Assembly (NCBI GenBank): GCA_037954015.1
Contig: CM075693.1
Location: 9,272,001-9,336,000, forward strand
DNA from: Psophocarpus tetragonolobus
Taxonomy: Eukaryota; Streptophyta; Magnoliopsida; Fabales; Fabaceae
DNA length: 64,000 nucleotides
Direction of reading: 5' to 3'
Shown here piece by piece: positions 23,386-35,115 of this stretch. A program made the translations under genes and the position numbers. The notes below the pieces were generated by a model. The model did no database searches and had not been told where the DNA came from. It saw only the letters and a list, made by a program, of their open reading frames with translations. Position 1 is the first letter of the stretch; each line of letters begins with the position of its first letter.

Positions 23386-23739
23386 AGAAAGTAGTGTCAA
23401 CAATACAAATGGATTTTGGCCTCACCGAAAACCTTATGATCATAATAAACTAATTAACCAAATTAATTAGAGATTGATTAGCATAATTACTAATTAATGT
23501 TACTCCCAATAAAGCTAAGCAAAGTAAACAAGACACCTGTTGGATAAAGATAAAGCATGGTAGATAAAAGTAATATATGAAGTTAAACAGGTAATAACCA
23601 CCAAGTAAAGTTTAAATTTATATATTTAATTAAAAGTTTTAATTTTGAAACTTTAATTTATAATTTCTTGTTATTAATTATTCTTTATATACCTTTTAAA
23701 TTAAAATATAATTAATAATTTAATATATATATTTTATTT

Positions 23740-23935
23740 AATGATAAATAAGTAAATTTAAATTGTAAAAAATAATATGACAGATACTCGCGGTTATACC
23801 TGAACCTGAAAATACCCAACAACGACAGGGATGGAGATTAAAATTTCATACAAACTCTTTTTATACCCGAACTCGTCCCCACTTTGCGAGGATGAGGAGG
23901 GTCAAACCCGCACTCAGGCCGTTACCATCCCTACA
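23740..23935. mobile_element. Remnant of a 'TAGGGATGG' type MITE
   Basis: The right end reads CGTTACCATCCCTA, the inverse of the frequent plant terminus TAGGGATGGTAACG. An internal 'acagggatggag' and GC-rich words such as 'cccgaactcgtcccc' and 'cccgcactcag' resemble the elements at 44371 and 40622. The left end is not clear. Confidence 0.45.
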
Positions 23936-24094
23936 AGCATGAATGACGTGAAAAGGCTAAGGAGTAAAAATGGGGTGATAGAAGGCGACACCATATGTTT
24001 TGTCTCTCTTAAATAGAAAACATTTATTCAATCCTCGTACATATTTCATAGAGTTATACATAATAAAATCAAAATTTTAAACTATTTTAATAAA

Positions 24095-24276
24095 GAGTGT
24101 AATTAGCACACACTTACAGTGTAAAAAAATATTATACTCACATTTAATCACATCTTTTCATTTATATGACTTTTAAAATATTAATTGGTAAGTCAACAAA
24201 CTTACCATAAATTAAGGGTTGTGATTAGATGTCAGGGTAAAAAATTTTATATTGATAGTGCATACTAATTAATCTC
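24095..24276. mobile_element. MITE family M9, copy 1, with 9-bp target duplication
   Basis: The element starts GAGTGTAATTAGCACACAC and ends with the inverse-type CATACTAATTAATCTC. It is flanked by perfect 9-bp direct repeats TTTAATAAA at 24086-24094 and 24277-24285. The length is 182 bp. The interior contains the family's 'gacttttaaaatattaattggtaagtcaacaaa' block. A 9-bp duplication is typical of Mutator-like elements. Confidence 0.85.
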
Positions 24277-24734
24277 TTTAATAAAATAAAATCACTCCTT
24301 TATATAAATTAAATTTTCTATAAATTCAAAATATAGCTTATAAAGTCTAGTTTAACTCATTGATTATAATGTTTAAATAATTTAAACATATTGCAATTAA
24401 CCATTTTTATGGAAAAAAAAACTTATTTTAATACATGTATAAACTAATTTGATCTCGTGAAACAATAAACTTAATTTATTTTTTCTACGTTAAAAACTAA
24501 TTGCAATTTATGTATAAACTAATTTGATGAAACAACAAGCTTAATTTATTTTTTCTATGTTAAAAATAAAGTTTAGTGTAGTGCGAAAATGAAATAAAAT
24601 TTTTATTTTGGTATTTAATATTTAGACTAAAAAAAATACTTTATTTCTTTTGGTATTTTATATTTTTTTTAGGTGCAAGTAAATTTTTACTTCTTTCCTC
24701 ATGTTTTTTATTAATCAAAGGTAAAATAGATAGA

Positions 24735-24855
24735 GTATACATGTAAAAGTTTTATACTTGTGGTTAATCACAACCCTTCGTTTACTTGATTTTTAAAGTA
24801 TTAATAGGTAAAGTAAATAAAGTTACTATATATAAAGAGTTATGATTAATTGTTG
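24735..24855. mobile_element. Partial M9 MITE copy
   Basis: Contains the family's interior block 'gatttttaaagtattaataggtaaagtaaataaa' and one weak terminal segment, 'agtatacatgtaaaagttttatact'. The right terminus is missing or decayed. Confidence 0.55.
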
Positions 24856-24866
24856 GTTGCAGTAGC

Positions 24867-25105
24867 TAAATTGCACTCCGAGTGTAAATTTTGTAAAATT
24901 CATAATTATTTTTTTAGAGAGTTACACTCCTATGCAACTGAAGTGCACTCCAAGTACAAAAAAAAAATCTTGAATTCTAAAAATTTATTTTACAGAGAGT
25001 TACACTCGTAGTGCCTCTGAGTGCGAATTTTTTGAAATTCTCATCTTATTTTTATAGAGAATTACACTCCTATGCAATTATTTTGCACTTTCAGTACAAT
25101 TTGAA
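24867..25105. repeat. Imperfect tandem array, unit about 85-90 bp, about 2.5-3 copies
   Basis: The words 'gcactcc(g/a)agt' and 'agagagttacactcctatgcaa' alternate with AT-rich spacers that contain 'ttgaattct' or 'ttgaaattct'. Copies start near 24867, 24945 and 25020. The region joins the retroelement-like debris to the right. Confidence 0.6.
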
Positions 25106-25109
25106 ATAA

Positions 25110-26850
25110 TTCTCTCTTATTTACTACATGCCAATATTTTAGATCTTTTTCTTTATTATTTATGATATTTTATTTTATTTGTGTTTCAAATCTTATATTT
25201 TTTCTTTCTTGTTGTCCGAATTTTTCCTTTTATTTTCATATAAATGTTTTGATTTACTTGAAATCTAATCAATTTTTTTTCTCTTTCTTCTTTATGAGAT
25301 ATTCAACACCACACATTCTTGTGGGAGTAGCTTTATAATATTGGTTCTCTTAGTTGTCATCCTCACCCATGATAGGTTCTTTCTTTTCTATTTGATTCCC
25401 TTACTCTTAGATTTACATTGAGAACATTGTAACTTTAAGTTTGGGGTTGTTTGGGGTTTTGATTTTAGTTTATTTTAACTTGTTTTAGGCATTTTATTTT
25501 ATTTTCTCTCATTTTTTATTTTATTTTATTTCTGCAATTATGATTAAGCAATCCCAATTTTGTTTGGCTGTTGGAGTCATTAAATAGGACTCTTGTTATT
25601 TTTAAAGATTTGCAGTGGTTGATTGTATTGGTAGATCTCTTAGCAAGTTGTAGAGTTAGCGTGGTTCTCTTTAAGATCATGTCTGGGATGAATTTAACAC
25701 TATATATGAGTTTTGAAAAGGTACAGCTTAACCCCAAAAATCTTTCTTGGGTGTGATTAATTTCTCTAAATTGTTTTTTTCTAGAACTTGTTTTGAAACC
25801 ATGGTTGAAACTTGATCTCTTTCTATTAAAATAAATATGATCAATGCAATTAGGATTTTTCTTTTAACACCACTGACCTAATGAAATACTTTGCCCATTA
25901 GTTGTCCCATTGAGTTAAACACTTAAACTTTCTTGTGCTTATATATCAATATTTCAATTTATTTTAGTGCCTTATTAAAAGCACATGTAATAATTTTTTC
26001 GCTTGGTGGTTAATAATATGTAAGTATTGATATTTGAAAAAAGATTATGAATGGAATGTGAGTTTAGGTTCTAAAAAAATTTTAAATAATAAATAAAAAA
26101 TAAAAGAAAAAAGAGGAAGAAAAAAATATAAAAAAAGAAAGAAGAGGAGAAAAGAAAAGGAAAGGGTATGCCCTAGTGGATATAGTAGAAGGTGCAAAAG
26201 ATTAACACTTATTTCTTGTTGCATGATGTCTTTTTAATGGGCACTAAGATTGATTTATAGCCAAATTGCATATTTCCCTTTTATTTTTTGTTTCCCACCT
26301 ACAATTTCACATTGGCCACATTATATCCCAATAAAAGACCTTGTGATTTATCTTGGTTGAAAGAGCATAAAAGAGAAGATAAGGTTTCTCACCAAGCCTA
26401 TGGTAAGATGCTTTTCTGTGAGGAAAATCAGTGAAATTGTTTTTACCTCAAACACTTGAGATTAGTGAGTTGAGTGAATCCATTATTTTGAGCAACTTAT
26501 GGGAGAACTGCCTCTAATTGTACTTAATTGAGATTTCATCCACATGACTATTTTCTATTGCATTTGCTTGTCATTATATGGTATCTTATTTCGGTGATCT
26601 CCATTTTATTCTGAGTAATGGTTACTGCTTGAGGACAAGCAAAATTCTAAGTTTGGTGTTGTTTGATGCATTACATTTTTATCTATTTTTAAGTTTTATT
26701 TTAATTAGAATTTTATCTATTTTTATGTTATTTATGTTTAATATTTTCATTTTAGGTGTTTTTAATTATATTTTGGAATTTATTACACTTTTAGTGTTTT
26801 TTCGTGATTAGGATATAATTTGTTAAATATTGATGCACTTTTGGACTGAT
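25110..26850 (+). mobile_element. Probable 3' end debris of a Ty3/gypsy (Athila/TAT-like) element
   Basis: Two stretches are familiar from the 3' regions of large plant gypsy elements. One is 'taagtttggggttgttt' at about 25435. The other is 'gcttgaggacaagcaaaattc' followed by 'taagtttggtgttg' at about 26627-26662. The latter continues into a TGATGCATTAC that could open an LTR. A purine-rich tract lies at 26085-26168. No protein domain survives and the limits are approximate. Confidence 0.4.
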
Positions 26851-27360
26851 TTGAAGCATTTGAGTGAAACTTGGAGCTCTAGAGAAAATTCAGAAGAAAA
26901 AAAAATAAATGATGAGTTAATTAATAAAATATTGTACTCTCGTGTAAAAATATACACTCCTTTAATATTTTTACACATATAGGGGATACGTGTTTTTCTC
27001 TAAAAAAAATATTATTTTTACCACTTCTTTATGTCAATAAATTAGGTTTGCTTTGGGCGGTTATTGGTTTTAACTTTTAAGTTTTTACATTGATACAATA
27101 TAAATTAGTTATGCTTTTTAAGTTTTTAAATTTATAAAAATAATATTTTTAATTTTAAAATATTTTTCTTATATCCCAATGTTTATAAAACTTTTTTTAA
27201 TGATGAGAGTGACAACAGACAATAATGATAGAGATCAATAATCAACTTTGATAATCCAGAATGACAAATGATAAACTTAGATCATGATCGACCTCGTGAT
27301 GAAAACTTAAAGCAAATTATAAAAAAAATAATCATAGATGATATAATTAGAGAATAATTT

Positions 27361-27788
27361 AGGTGCCATTTTTTTAAAATGTTTTCTGTTTTCATTTTCA
27401 GATAAAATAGAAAACAGTGGTGAAAATATGTTTGATTACAATTTAGAAAACATTTTTACTGAAAACATTTTTAGAAAACAATTGAAAACAAAAAACAGAA
27501 AAAAAAAATCAATGTTTTCAAAAGTTAATACTATGTGAAAACTTAATAACAATATTGTAATTATATAAAACATAATATATAAATATATTTTAAATTATAT
27601 ATATAAATAATTTATAATAATTTTGGTAAAATTTATTAAATTTAATAACATTATTTTTTTAAAATAGAAAATATCATGCAAAAATAGACATATTTTTTTA
27701 ATGTTGAAAACTTAAAAATAAAAAAAGTTTTCAAAAAATAAAAGTAAAAAATGAAAATAGAAAATATTTTCTCAAATCAAACACCACC
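27361..27788. mobile_element. Non-autonomous repeat family R2, copy 1
   Basis: The left end AGGTGCCATTTTTTTAAAA and the right end, reverse complemented TAAGGTGGTGTTTGATTTGA, are weakly inverted. GTTTTC-rich blocks lie next to them. A second copy lies at 43805-44139 and shares 'aatatgtttgattacaattta', 'gaaaacttaataacaa' type and 'aataatttataat' blocks. It is non-coding. Confidence 0.6.
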
Positions 27789-27789
27789 T

Positions 27790-27945
27790 TACATCGATAG
27801 TGTATAGAAATTTTACACTAACATCTAATTACAATTTATTATACTATCATATCACTCTTAATTTTTAATAAAATTGTTATTAGATGAAAGGATTTTGAAT
27901 TATAATTTGATGTCAGTGTAAATTTTTTTTACACTGACAATATAT
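27790..27945. mobile_element. Diverged M9-related MITE remnant
   Basis: The left part has 'cgatagtgtatagaaattttacactaacatct' and the right part 'gatgtcagtgtaaattttttttacactgacaat', which are inverted relative to each other and similar to M9 termini. The exact ends are lost. Confidence 0.45.
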
Positions 27946-28579
27946 ATTTATTATTCTCATATAATTATATATTAAATATTTTTTATCAATACATATCAAC
28001 ACATGAGGTTTTTTTCTTAATAGTATAAAATTTTAATTTTAGTTGTCTTACTGTTAGACCAGCCCGAACTTGGATTAAAAAAAAATCTCAAAATCAATTA
28101 TAATTATTATTATTATTCAAAATAACGTAAAAAATGTTTTTAAAAAAAGTAGAGTAAAAACAAAATCAAATCTAAACTATTTTAAGGAAACACAGTTTTA
28201 GTCATATACTTTTATGGTTTAAATACACTTCAAAACAAAATTAAAACTATGAAGCACCCTAACTGGCCTTAGCTTTCTACAACAGATAAAGGCAACGGAA
28301 ATAACTTACGAAAATGGAAATTGACAATACTTTTTGTTTAATTATGTCCATTTTCTTGTATTCACGTTGACGCAAATCTAACGAAGCATTGCATTTGCAT
28401 ATCTCAAACTTGGCTTTTGCGAAAAAGATAATGGCAACAGAGAGTAACTGCTACCAAAAAGGAAATTGACAACATTATAAAAATGAATCTATCATAGGAG
28501 AGAAAACAAGCAATTTCCCCAGTGTTGTATTCAACTGCAGCCACGTATGGTACCAACTACTAACCGTAAAGAATAATTT

Positions 28580-28867
28580 TTAAAGTGGTGAATGTGATAT
28601 AACAAGGTACACAACATTGAATAAAGACCAAGCGTTATTGTTTTTCGTATAAGAGGCTAAATCAACGTTAAAAATGGAAAAAAGGAAGCGTAGAAGAGTG
28701 ATGAAGGGAATCTCTTGGCTTGCAATTATTGTCTTCAACTCCATCCATGGAACAACAACCCTTTCAATCAAGAAAGCAGAAATTATAACTACAACTACAA
28801 CAATGCTATAAATGGCCATTTTCCATTTCACTAGACCCGTTTCCCAATTCGCTGTCTCAATATTCAT
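28580..28867 (-). CDS. Uncharacterised 95-residue frame with one membrane segment
   Basis: An ATG-initiated minus-strand frame encodes a short hydrophilic start, then a strongly hydrophobic run of about 21 residues (MAIYSIVVVVVIISAFLIER). Its second half is less clear. I do not recognise the protein. It could be a small membrane protein, the first exon of a longer gene, or chance. The region has no obvious TATA box at a good distance and no conserved neighbour. Only the hydrophobic segment and the slightly less AT-rich composition argue for it. Confidence 0.2.
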   Translation of the reverse strand: MNIETANWETGLVKWKMAIYSIVVVVVIISAFLIERVVVPWMELKTIIASQEIPFITLLRFLFSIFNVDLASYTKNNNAWSLFNVVYLVISHSPL

Positions 28868-29091
28868 GGCTTGGGCACTGCATGAATTTAAATGGTTCTA
28901 GAATCTACAACACCAACTTAAACCCATACTCAATATTTTACTCCAAAAACATTTTGCAGATGTGGCTACCGCTGAGTGTGACCAAGTTATTACATGCAAC
29001 CAAGTTGGTTTCATAAGAATTAAATTTGCACCATTTGGTCACAATTGAACTAAACTAAGTCGCATTTCAAAAAAAAAAAAAAAAACTAAAC

Positions 29092-30235
29092 TTTTTTTTT
29101 TTTTTTAAAAGCAAATATTTATTTGGAAGAGAAACCAAGAGTTTTTTGAAAATACAAGGATGCAGACACCATACTACTTGATGTCCAATTAGAACGCGGT
29201 AATTAACCTTTCACCGCCTAAGACATATTTAATAAGCACTCTCTCGGATTAGCATACCAGTCCGAGAATGCGCACCCCCTATTAAACCCAAAAGAGTATG
29301 ACAGCCATTTTCAGGAGATGATCTTAATAGTCATCATAATGTCTACTGACTCCACCTGAATTCTATCAAAGACAATCTGGTTCCTAGTCATCCAGATTCC
29401 CCAACAAGCAGCCAGCTAGAAAACATACCTGCACTTCTTTTTCCTCTTTCCAACCACCCATGCTGATGATGATAAAAACAATTGATGCAGATCCCCCGGG
29501 ATAGGTCCGTGGATTCCCAGCCAACTCATTATATTACTCCACACTGATTGAGCTTTGGCACACGTTAAGAACAGATGAGTCCGGCTTTCCATATTGCTTC
29601 TGCAGAGTACACATAGAAACCCTTCTTCTGGAATCTCAACGCCTCTCTTCAGCAAGTTATCAATGGTGGGTAGCCTATCTATCAATAATCTCCAAGAGAA
29701 TGCAATTACCTTTGATGGGAGTCTGTCTTTCCACATGCGTGTCCATTGATTGGGTTCCACCTCGGAGAAAATCATTGAGTTCTGATGCGAGCTCAGTACT
29801 GCATAAGCCTCGGCTACTGAGAACCCTCCATCCCTACTAGACCTCCAGGTCCATCTATCCAACCTGTCGACCGCAATTACTACTGGCTGTAGCGTAGTAA
29901 GTAATTGACTGAGGTGGTCTTCCTCCCAGACAAATAACACCCGCCTCCATACCCAACTCCACCCGTCGGCTGGTAGCTTTTTCTGGTTAATACTGGTGCC
30001 TTTATCAGCCACTAACCCATAAAGCCTGGGGAACTTTAAACTGAGAGGACCGTCACCAATCCAATTCTGTTCCCAAAACAACGTATCGTTTCCGTTCCCC
30101 ACTTTTCTCCTGACGTTATCCACAAACCAGTCTGACTTCTCTGCTTTAGGCCCATCAATGTCCCATAAGTCTCGCCACCACTGTGAGTCAAATACACAAG
30201 TCTCATCATTGCCCTTGCCATTCAGATTTTTGTAG
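29092..30235 (-). pseudogene. 5'-truncated LINE retrotransposon, 3' end of ORF2
   Basis: The open part of the minus strand (29416 to about 30235) encodes the C-terminal zinc-binding domain that follows LINE reverse transcriptases (zf-RVT). Visible pieces are WWRDLWDIDG, WVWRRVLFVWEEDHLSQL, WTWRSSRDGGFSVAEAY, WKDRLPSKVIAFSWRLLIDRLPT, CVLCRSNMESRTHLFLTC and VWSNIMSWLG. After a frameshift the typical WGIWMTRNQIVFD segment follows at about 29360-29415. A T-run at about 29092-29107 is the poly(A) tail of the minus-strand copy. Reverse transcriptase and endonuclease are absent. The frame extends upstream to 30363, but that part does not look like LINE sequence. This is a dead-on-arrival insertion. 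Confidence 0.85.
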
Positions 30236-30369
30236 AAGTATAATATTAGTACGTATTGTTCATCACAAGAAACAATAAACTTCATCGGAAATTCGAACAC
30301 AAACAATACGTGTATTTCTTTTCTGACATGATTAGCTCCATAAAAAGGAAATTTTCCTATCATTTTAAA

Positions 30370-32618
30370 GTGTTAAAAATAATATTTTTATGATAAATAC
30401 AATTGCTTACGTACTCACATAATTTTTTAGGAAACAAGGCACCCTACCTACCAAAAGGGCCAAGGTGGTGTGCCATCACCTTCCCTAAATTCTATAAATT
30501 TGTCTTCTAAAAACAAAATCTTAGTGGTATGTAAAAAAATAGGCAAGAAAAGAAATATAATGTAATATTTGTAAATAAAAAGAGACATGCAATGTAACAT
30601 ATCTAGTTGTAAATTAATGAAATAAAACAATTTTTTCTCATTATGCTATTCAAATGAATTCAATCTCTCAAATAATTTAAGTAATAAAAAAGGGGAAAAT
30701 GGAGATAACTTATAGCTTTTAATTATATTATATCATAAATATAAAAAGAGCAGAGCAAAAAGAAAGGAAAACTTCTTTTATTTTTTTGTTTCTTATTTCC
30801 TTCGTTTTCAAGCAACTTAAAACTTCTACTTATTTTCTAATTTTCTCTTTTTTTTTCACTTTCATTCATTACTTTTTTTCTATTTCTCTAAATAAACAAT
30901 TAACTTTTGCGTGAATTACACTTTCACCTTTATATTTTATTTTATGGCATTAGATACCTTTTATATATTTTTTACATTATTTCGGTCTCGTTTAATTAAT
31001 GAGCTAAGTGAAAGTGTTAGTTTAATGTTAAAAGCCAAATTGACATTTTTTTTAGGGATTTTTTTCTGGTACGGGTATTTAGAGGGTTTTTATATCTTTT
31101 ATGATGTGATCCAGTAATTTATTTTACCTATTTAATAATTGATACCACCTCATCAAATATTTTGAATTTGTTTAATTTTCCTTTATTTGGAGGGTCGGAT
31201 AACAAATTCTTTAAATTATTATTTTTATTTTAATTAAAAATTAACTTTAAAATTCTCCTTTTCGATCCCTAGAAATTAATTCCACATTGCTTGCGTAATA
31301 TAACAATCCTTATAAGTGACATCTCTTTCTTTGCAACCTTAATAAAAATCCTTTGTAGTTATTTCTTCTGTGATTAAAGTTACTTTGTAATACTTCACCA
31401 CTCTATTTTGTGCTAACAATTTTTTTCATAACAACTTCTCTCTTTTTCTTACTAGGATTTATTAATCAAAATTTTACTATTTCTTTTGATTCTTTACTAA
31501 TGTTAAAACTTTTCAAATTTAAAAATTAAACAAGAAAGAAGCAAAATTTTTTATGGTTTATTAGAAATCAACATTTATAAATATCTTTTTCAAGTAAGTT
31601 TCTTTGGCATGTGAATATTTAATATTCTCTCTTATACCCTTATTAAGGGTTTAAAGGTTCTCTGTTAATAGTTTTATTATCTACTATCGGTTATCATTTG
31701 GTGTTTTTTTATAGATAACTATTGAATGAATTTTCTCAATTATGAACTCTGAATTTTAATTTGATTTTGTTGAATATTATTTTCAGAGAAAACTTCTCTT
31801 TAGAAGAGACTAGAAAGTTTAGAATTTACTCAGTTATGACTTTTTTTTTTCTTGAGAAACTATGATTGATAATAAAATATTTTTTTTCAAACAAAATTTG
31901 AGTAGTAGAATAAGTTAAATAACATTATTGAGGGGGAATCAAGGATAGAAGAAAGAAGGATATACTAACACTCTGAACAATAATTGAAATAAGACAAAAG
32001 TTTATATTAATAAAAAAGAATTTAATAGAGCATCTCCAATAAGAGATACTTATATAATTGCTTAAAAGATTAATGAGTTGTTTTTCTCCCAATGAAACAA
32101 TTTTATATGATAATTTAAGTTGCTAAAAAAGTGGATGAGTTGTTTTATTAAGCAAATTAAAAAAATAATATTTTTCACTAAATCTGTACAAATTAATAAC
32201 AATATACAACTAAAAAAAATTTTAAATTATAAAATTGTGATTTTCTTAGAGTTGCTTATAATTTCTTCTGTTGGACTAAAGTGGAGGATGAACTGCTTAA
32301 AAGTTAGGTTATGTAACATTGTAAAAATTACCAAATACTTCTTTTAAAGTAATAAGCAATTTATGGGAGTTGTTCCTATTAGAAATACTATATTTAATAA
32401 CAATTTTTAAAGTATTAATGAGTAAAGTTAACAAATTGATCATAAATCATTGTACTTGAATGGCACCATAAAACTTTTTACCCTTACCATGCACAGTACT
32501 TTTTCTCATAAAAAACTTAATTAAGAGAATAAAGTAATCTTAATAAAAATAAACTTAATTAAGGTAATTGGGTAAAGTAATTTTAATAAAAATAAATTTA
32601 ATTAAGATAATTGGGTAA
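30370..32618. other. AT-rich intergenic DNA
   Basis: No gene was found. Only short T-rich plus-strand frames occur, such as 30911-31117, whose composition matches the surroundings. A decayed interior piece of the M9 MITE ('tttttaaagtattaatgagtaaagttaacaaa') lies at about 32403-32440. Confidence 0.5.
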
Positions 32619-32627
32619 ATTAAATAT

Positions 32628-32811
32628 GAGTTTAATTGATATACACTGTCAGTGTAAAGGATTTTTACACTGATATTCAATCACGACTTTTCATTTATGT
32701 GATTTTTAAAGTAGTAATGAGTAAAGTCAACAAATCTACCATGAATGAAGGGGTTGTGACTGAATGCCAGTGTAAAAATATTTACACTGACAGTGTATAC
32801 CAATTAAGCTC
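32628..32811. mobile_element. MITE family M9, copy 2, with perfect 9-bp target duplication
   Basis: It starts GAGTTTAATTGATATACACT and ends GTATACCAATTAAGCTC, giving terminal inverted repeats of about 30 bp that include the ACACTGTCAGTGTAAA word. Flanks are ATTAAATAT at 32619-32627 and again at 32812-32820. The length is 184 bp. It is non-coding. Confidence 0.9.
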
Positions 32812-32844
32812 ATTAAATATTTTATATAGTATATTAATATATAT

Positions 32845-33027
32845 GAGTTTAATTGGTATACACTGTTAGTGTAAAAATTTTTACACTCACAGTAAATCAT
32901 GACTTTTAATTTATGAGATTTTTAAAGTAGTAACTATTAAAGTAAATAAATTTACCATGAATGAAAAGTCATGATTGACTCTCAGTGTAAGAATCTTTTA
33001 CACTGACAGTGTATATCAATTAAACTC
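32845..33027. mobile_element. MITE family M9, copy 3
   Basis: It starts GAGTTTAATTGGTATACACT and ends GTATATCAATTAAACTC, 183 bp, in the same orientation as copy 2 and only 33 bp away. The left flank is AATATATAT and the right flank is (TT)AATATATAT followed by a long TA tract. A 9-bp duplication is therefore likely but blurred by dinucleotide expansion. Confidence 0.85.

Positions 33028-33028
<1 letters not shown>

Positions 33029-33085
<57 letters not shown>
33029..33085. repeat. (AT)n microsatellite
   Basis: About 28 AT dinucleotides directly next to MITE copy 3, probably expanded from its TA-rich target duplication. Confidence 0.9.
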
Positions 33086-33086
<1 letters not shown>

Positions 33087-33089
33087 TTA

Positions 33090-35040
33090 TTTAAATATTT
33101 TTATGTAGATTCTATAAAATAAAGTTTTATATTATGTAATTTACAATTTATTACCATAACTAATACAATATTTATTATTTGTTATATTTTTTAAGGGTTG
33201 TCATAAAATTTTAAATAGTAAATAATTATATATATAATCACAGTATTATTATTGAAATACTATACTTTAATTATTTGATTTAATTAATATCAAATACATA
33301 TTAGTGGTAAATTATAAGAAAATATTTACATCTTATAAAAAATAATAATTATGTATTTTAACATATAAAAATAATATTTTTAGGAACTTATATAACTAAA
33401 ATTTAATAAAGATTTAAAACTGAAATAATATATTTTTGAATTTTTATTATCCAATCAAAATATAATTATGATAAAGGTTGAATGCAATTAGTTAATCCTT
33501 AATGATGTGTTACGGAAAAATAAAAATAGTTATTATGGAGAAAAAAATACGCAGGTTTTTCATTAAACTGTAGTATTTGCAATTTTTCAAAAAAGATGAA
33601 GTAAAAGAAACTGGGAGATCATAAAGAAAGTGGAACTGATTTTTAGGGATGGAAAAGAAAAATTCTAAACTTAGTTTTAATTTTTAATTAAAATAAAAAA
33701 TAATTTAAAATATTTGTTATTAGGTTTTCTAAATAAATAAAATTAAATAAATAGAAAACATTACGATAAAGTAGTATCATTAAACAGATAACATAAAATG
33801 ATTGGTCAACGATGACATGAAAAGCATGAGGTCCTACTCATTCTTTTATCCTGCTAAATTGACAATGCTTCCTCTTTATCCTACCAAAACATTGCTTCCC
33901 CTCCTATGCAAATGGTGCTGGATAGTTTGGCACATTGGCTTTGGAATCTAATGAGTTCAACCTTCCACCAACATCTGAATTACTAGTTCTTGACGTGCTT
34001 TGCCTCGAACAGCATAGTTTGCTTGATGGCTTTTTCCAATTGATATGACAAACATATCAAAGAACCAACAACAAAGAAATGGATCTCATTGATTCAAGGC
34101 ATGGAAGATTTAGCCGATTAAAAAATGTTTGAGCATAAGGTTTCAAGTTATGCATATATGTGGCATGTCAAACTTTGTTAAATAACATTTTTAATTACCT
34201 TCATAAAATACAAATTTAGCTAATCTAATAGTTAAATTTTATATTTTTATTAATTATATTAAGTATACAAAATTTAAACATATAATATAATATTTAACAC
34301 ACATAAATATATTATTAAATCATTAAATAACATAAAAAAAGTACAAATAAGTAAAATTTGATAAACATATACTATGATCAAATTCAGGAATTGGTTAAAA
34401 CTTCATTCTATTTTATAATCATATATATTAATTCTCACATAATTTAAACTATTTTATATACATTATCTAATAACTAATAATTTACATGTTTTTAAATATT
34501 ATTTTATACATGATTTAATTCTAAACAATTTTAAATTTGCTTAGATTTTTTTGTATTTGATCATAATAATATAAAATTCAACAATTGAATTAATAAAACT
34601 TATACTTAAAGATTAACTAATATGTAAACAATTTCCAACACATTCATAACTAAAATATCATAATATACAAATAAATTATACATATATTGTGTACCTAATC
34701 CTCAATTTTCCACTTTTTTTGTCATGTTCTTGCTTGTATAGTAAAATATCTTGATAAAAATCCCTAGTTCAGTTCCAACTCTATTTCATTCATTCCACTC
34801 ATGATTGATTATCAAAACATGCACTAAAAAAGAAAAGTAACACAGCAATTCTACGATTTAAAACATGCGCTAAAAAAGTTGTCTGATACTGCTAGAAGAG
34901 TGCAACAACAGTCATACACCATTTGGGCGACAATAATGGTTTTCCACATAATCACTCTATTCAGACAACTCAGAATGTAAATTAAATTACTAAGCCTATT
35001 AAACAAAGTCAAAGAGCGGAAATACAACCAAAGACAGGAA
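33090..35040. other. Intergenic DNA downstream of eIF4A
   Basis: AT-rich throughout. A less AT-rich patch at about 33800-34130 might be a decayed gene piece, but no frame or domain could be recognised in it. The eIF4A 3' untranslated region probably occupies part of 34860-35115. Confidence 0.4.
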
Positions 35041-35115
35041 AGGGGGAGAATAAGTACTTAACACTTTCCAAAAACAAACTAATTTCATCTAATAGGGATG
35101 GAGGGCAAAATCTCA

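Noticed and set aside
30236..30363. Upstream extension of the LINE frame
   Set aside because: The first 40 or so residues have different, hydrophobic composition and do not fit LINE ORF2, so the extension is probably flanking DNA that happens to be open.
32026..32380. Possible MITE beginning GAGCATCTCCAATAAG
   Set aside because: No inverted partner was found on the right side.
33800..34130. Possible gene fragment in a less AT-rich patch
   Set aside because: No frame longer than a few dozen residues and no recognisable motif on either strand.
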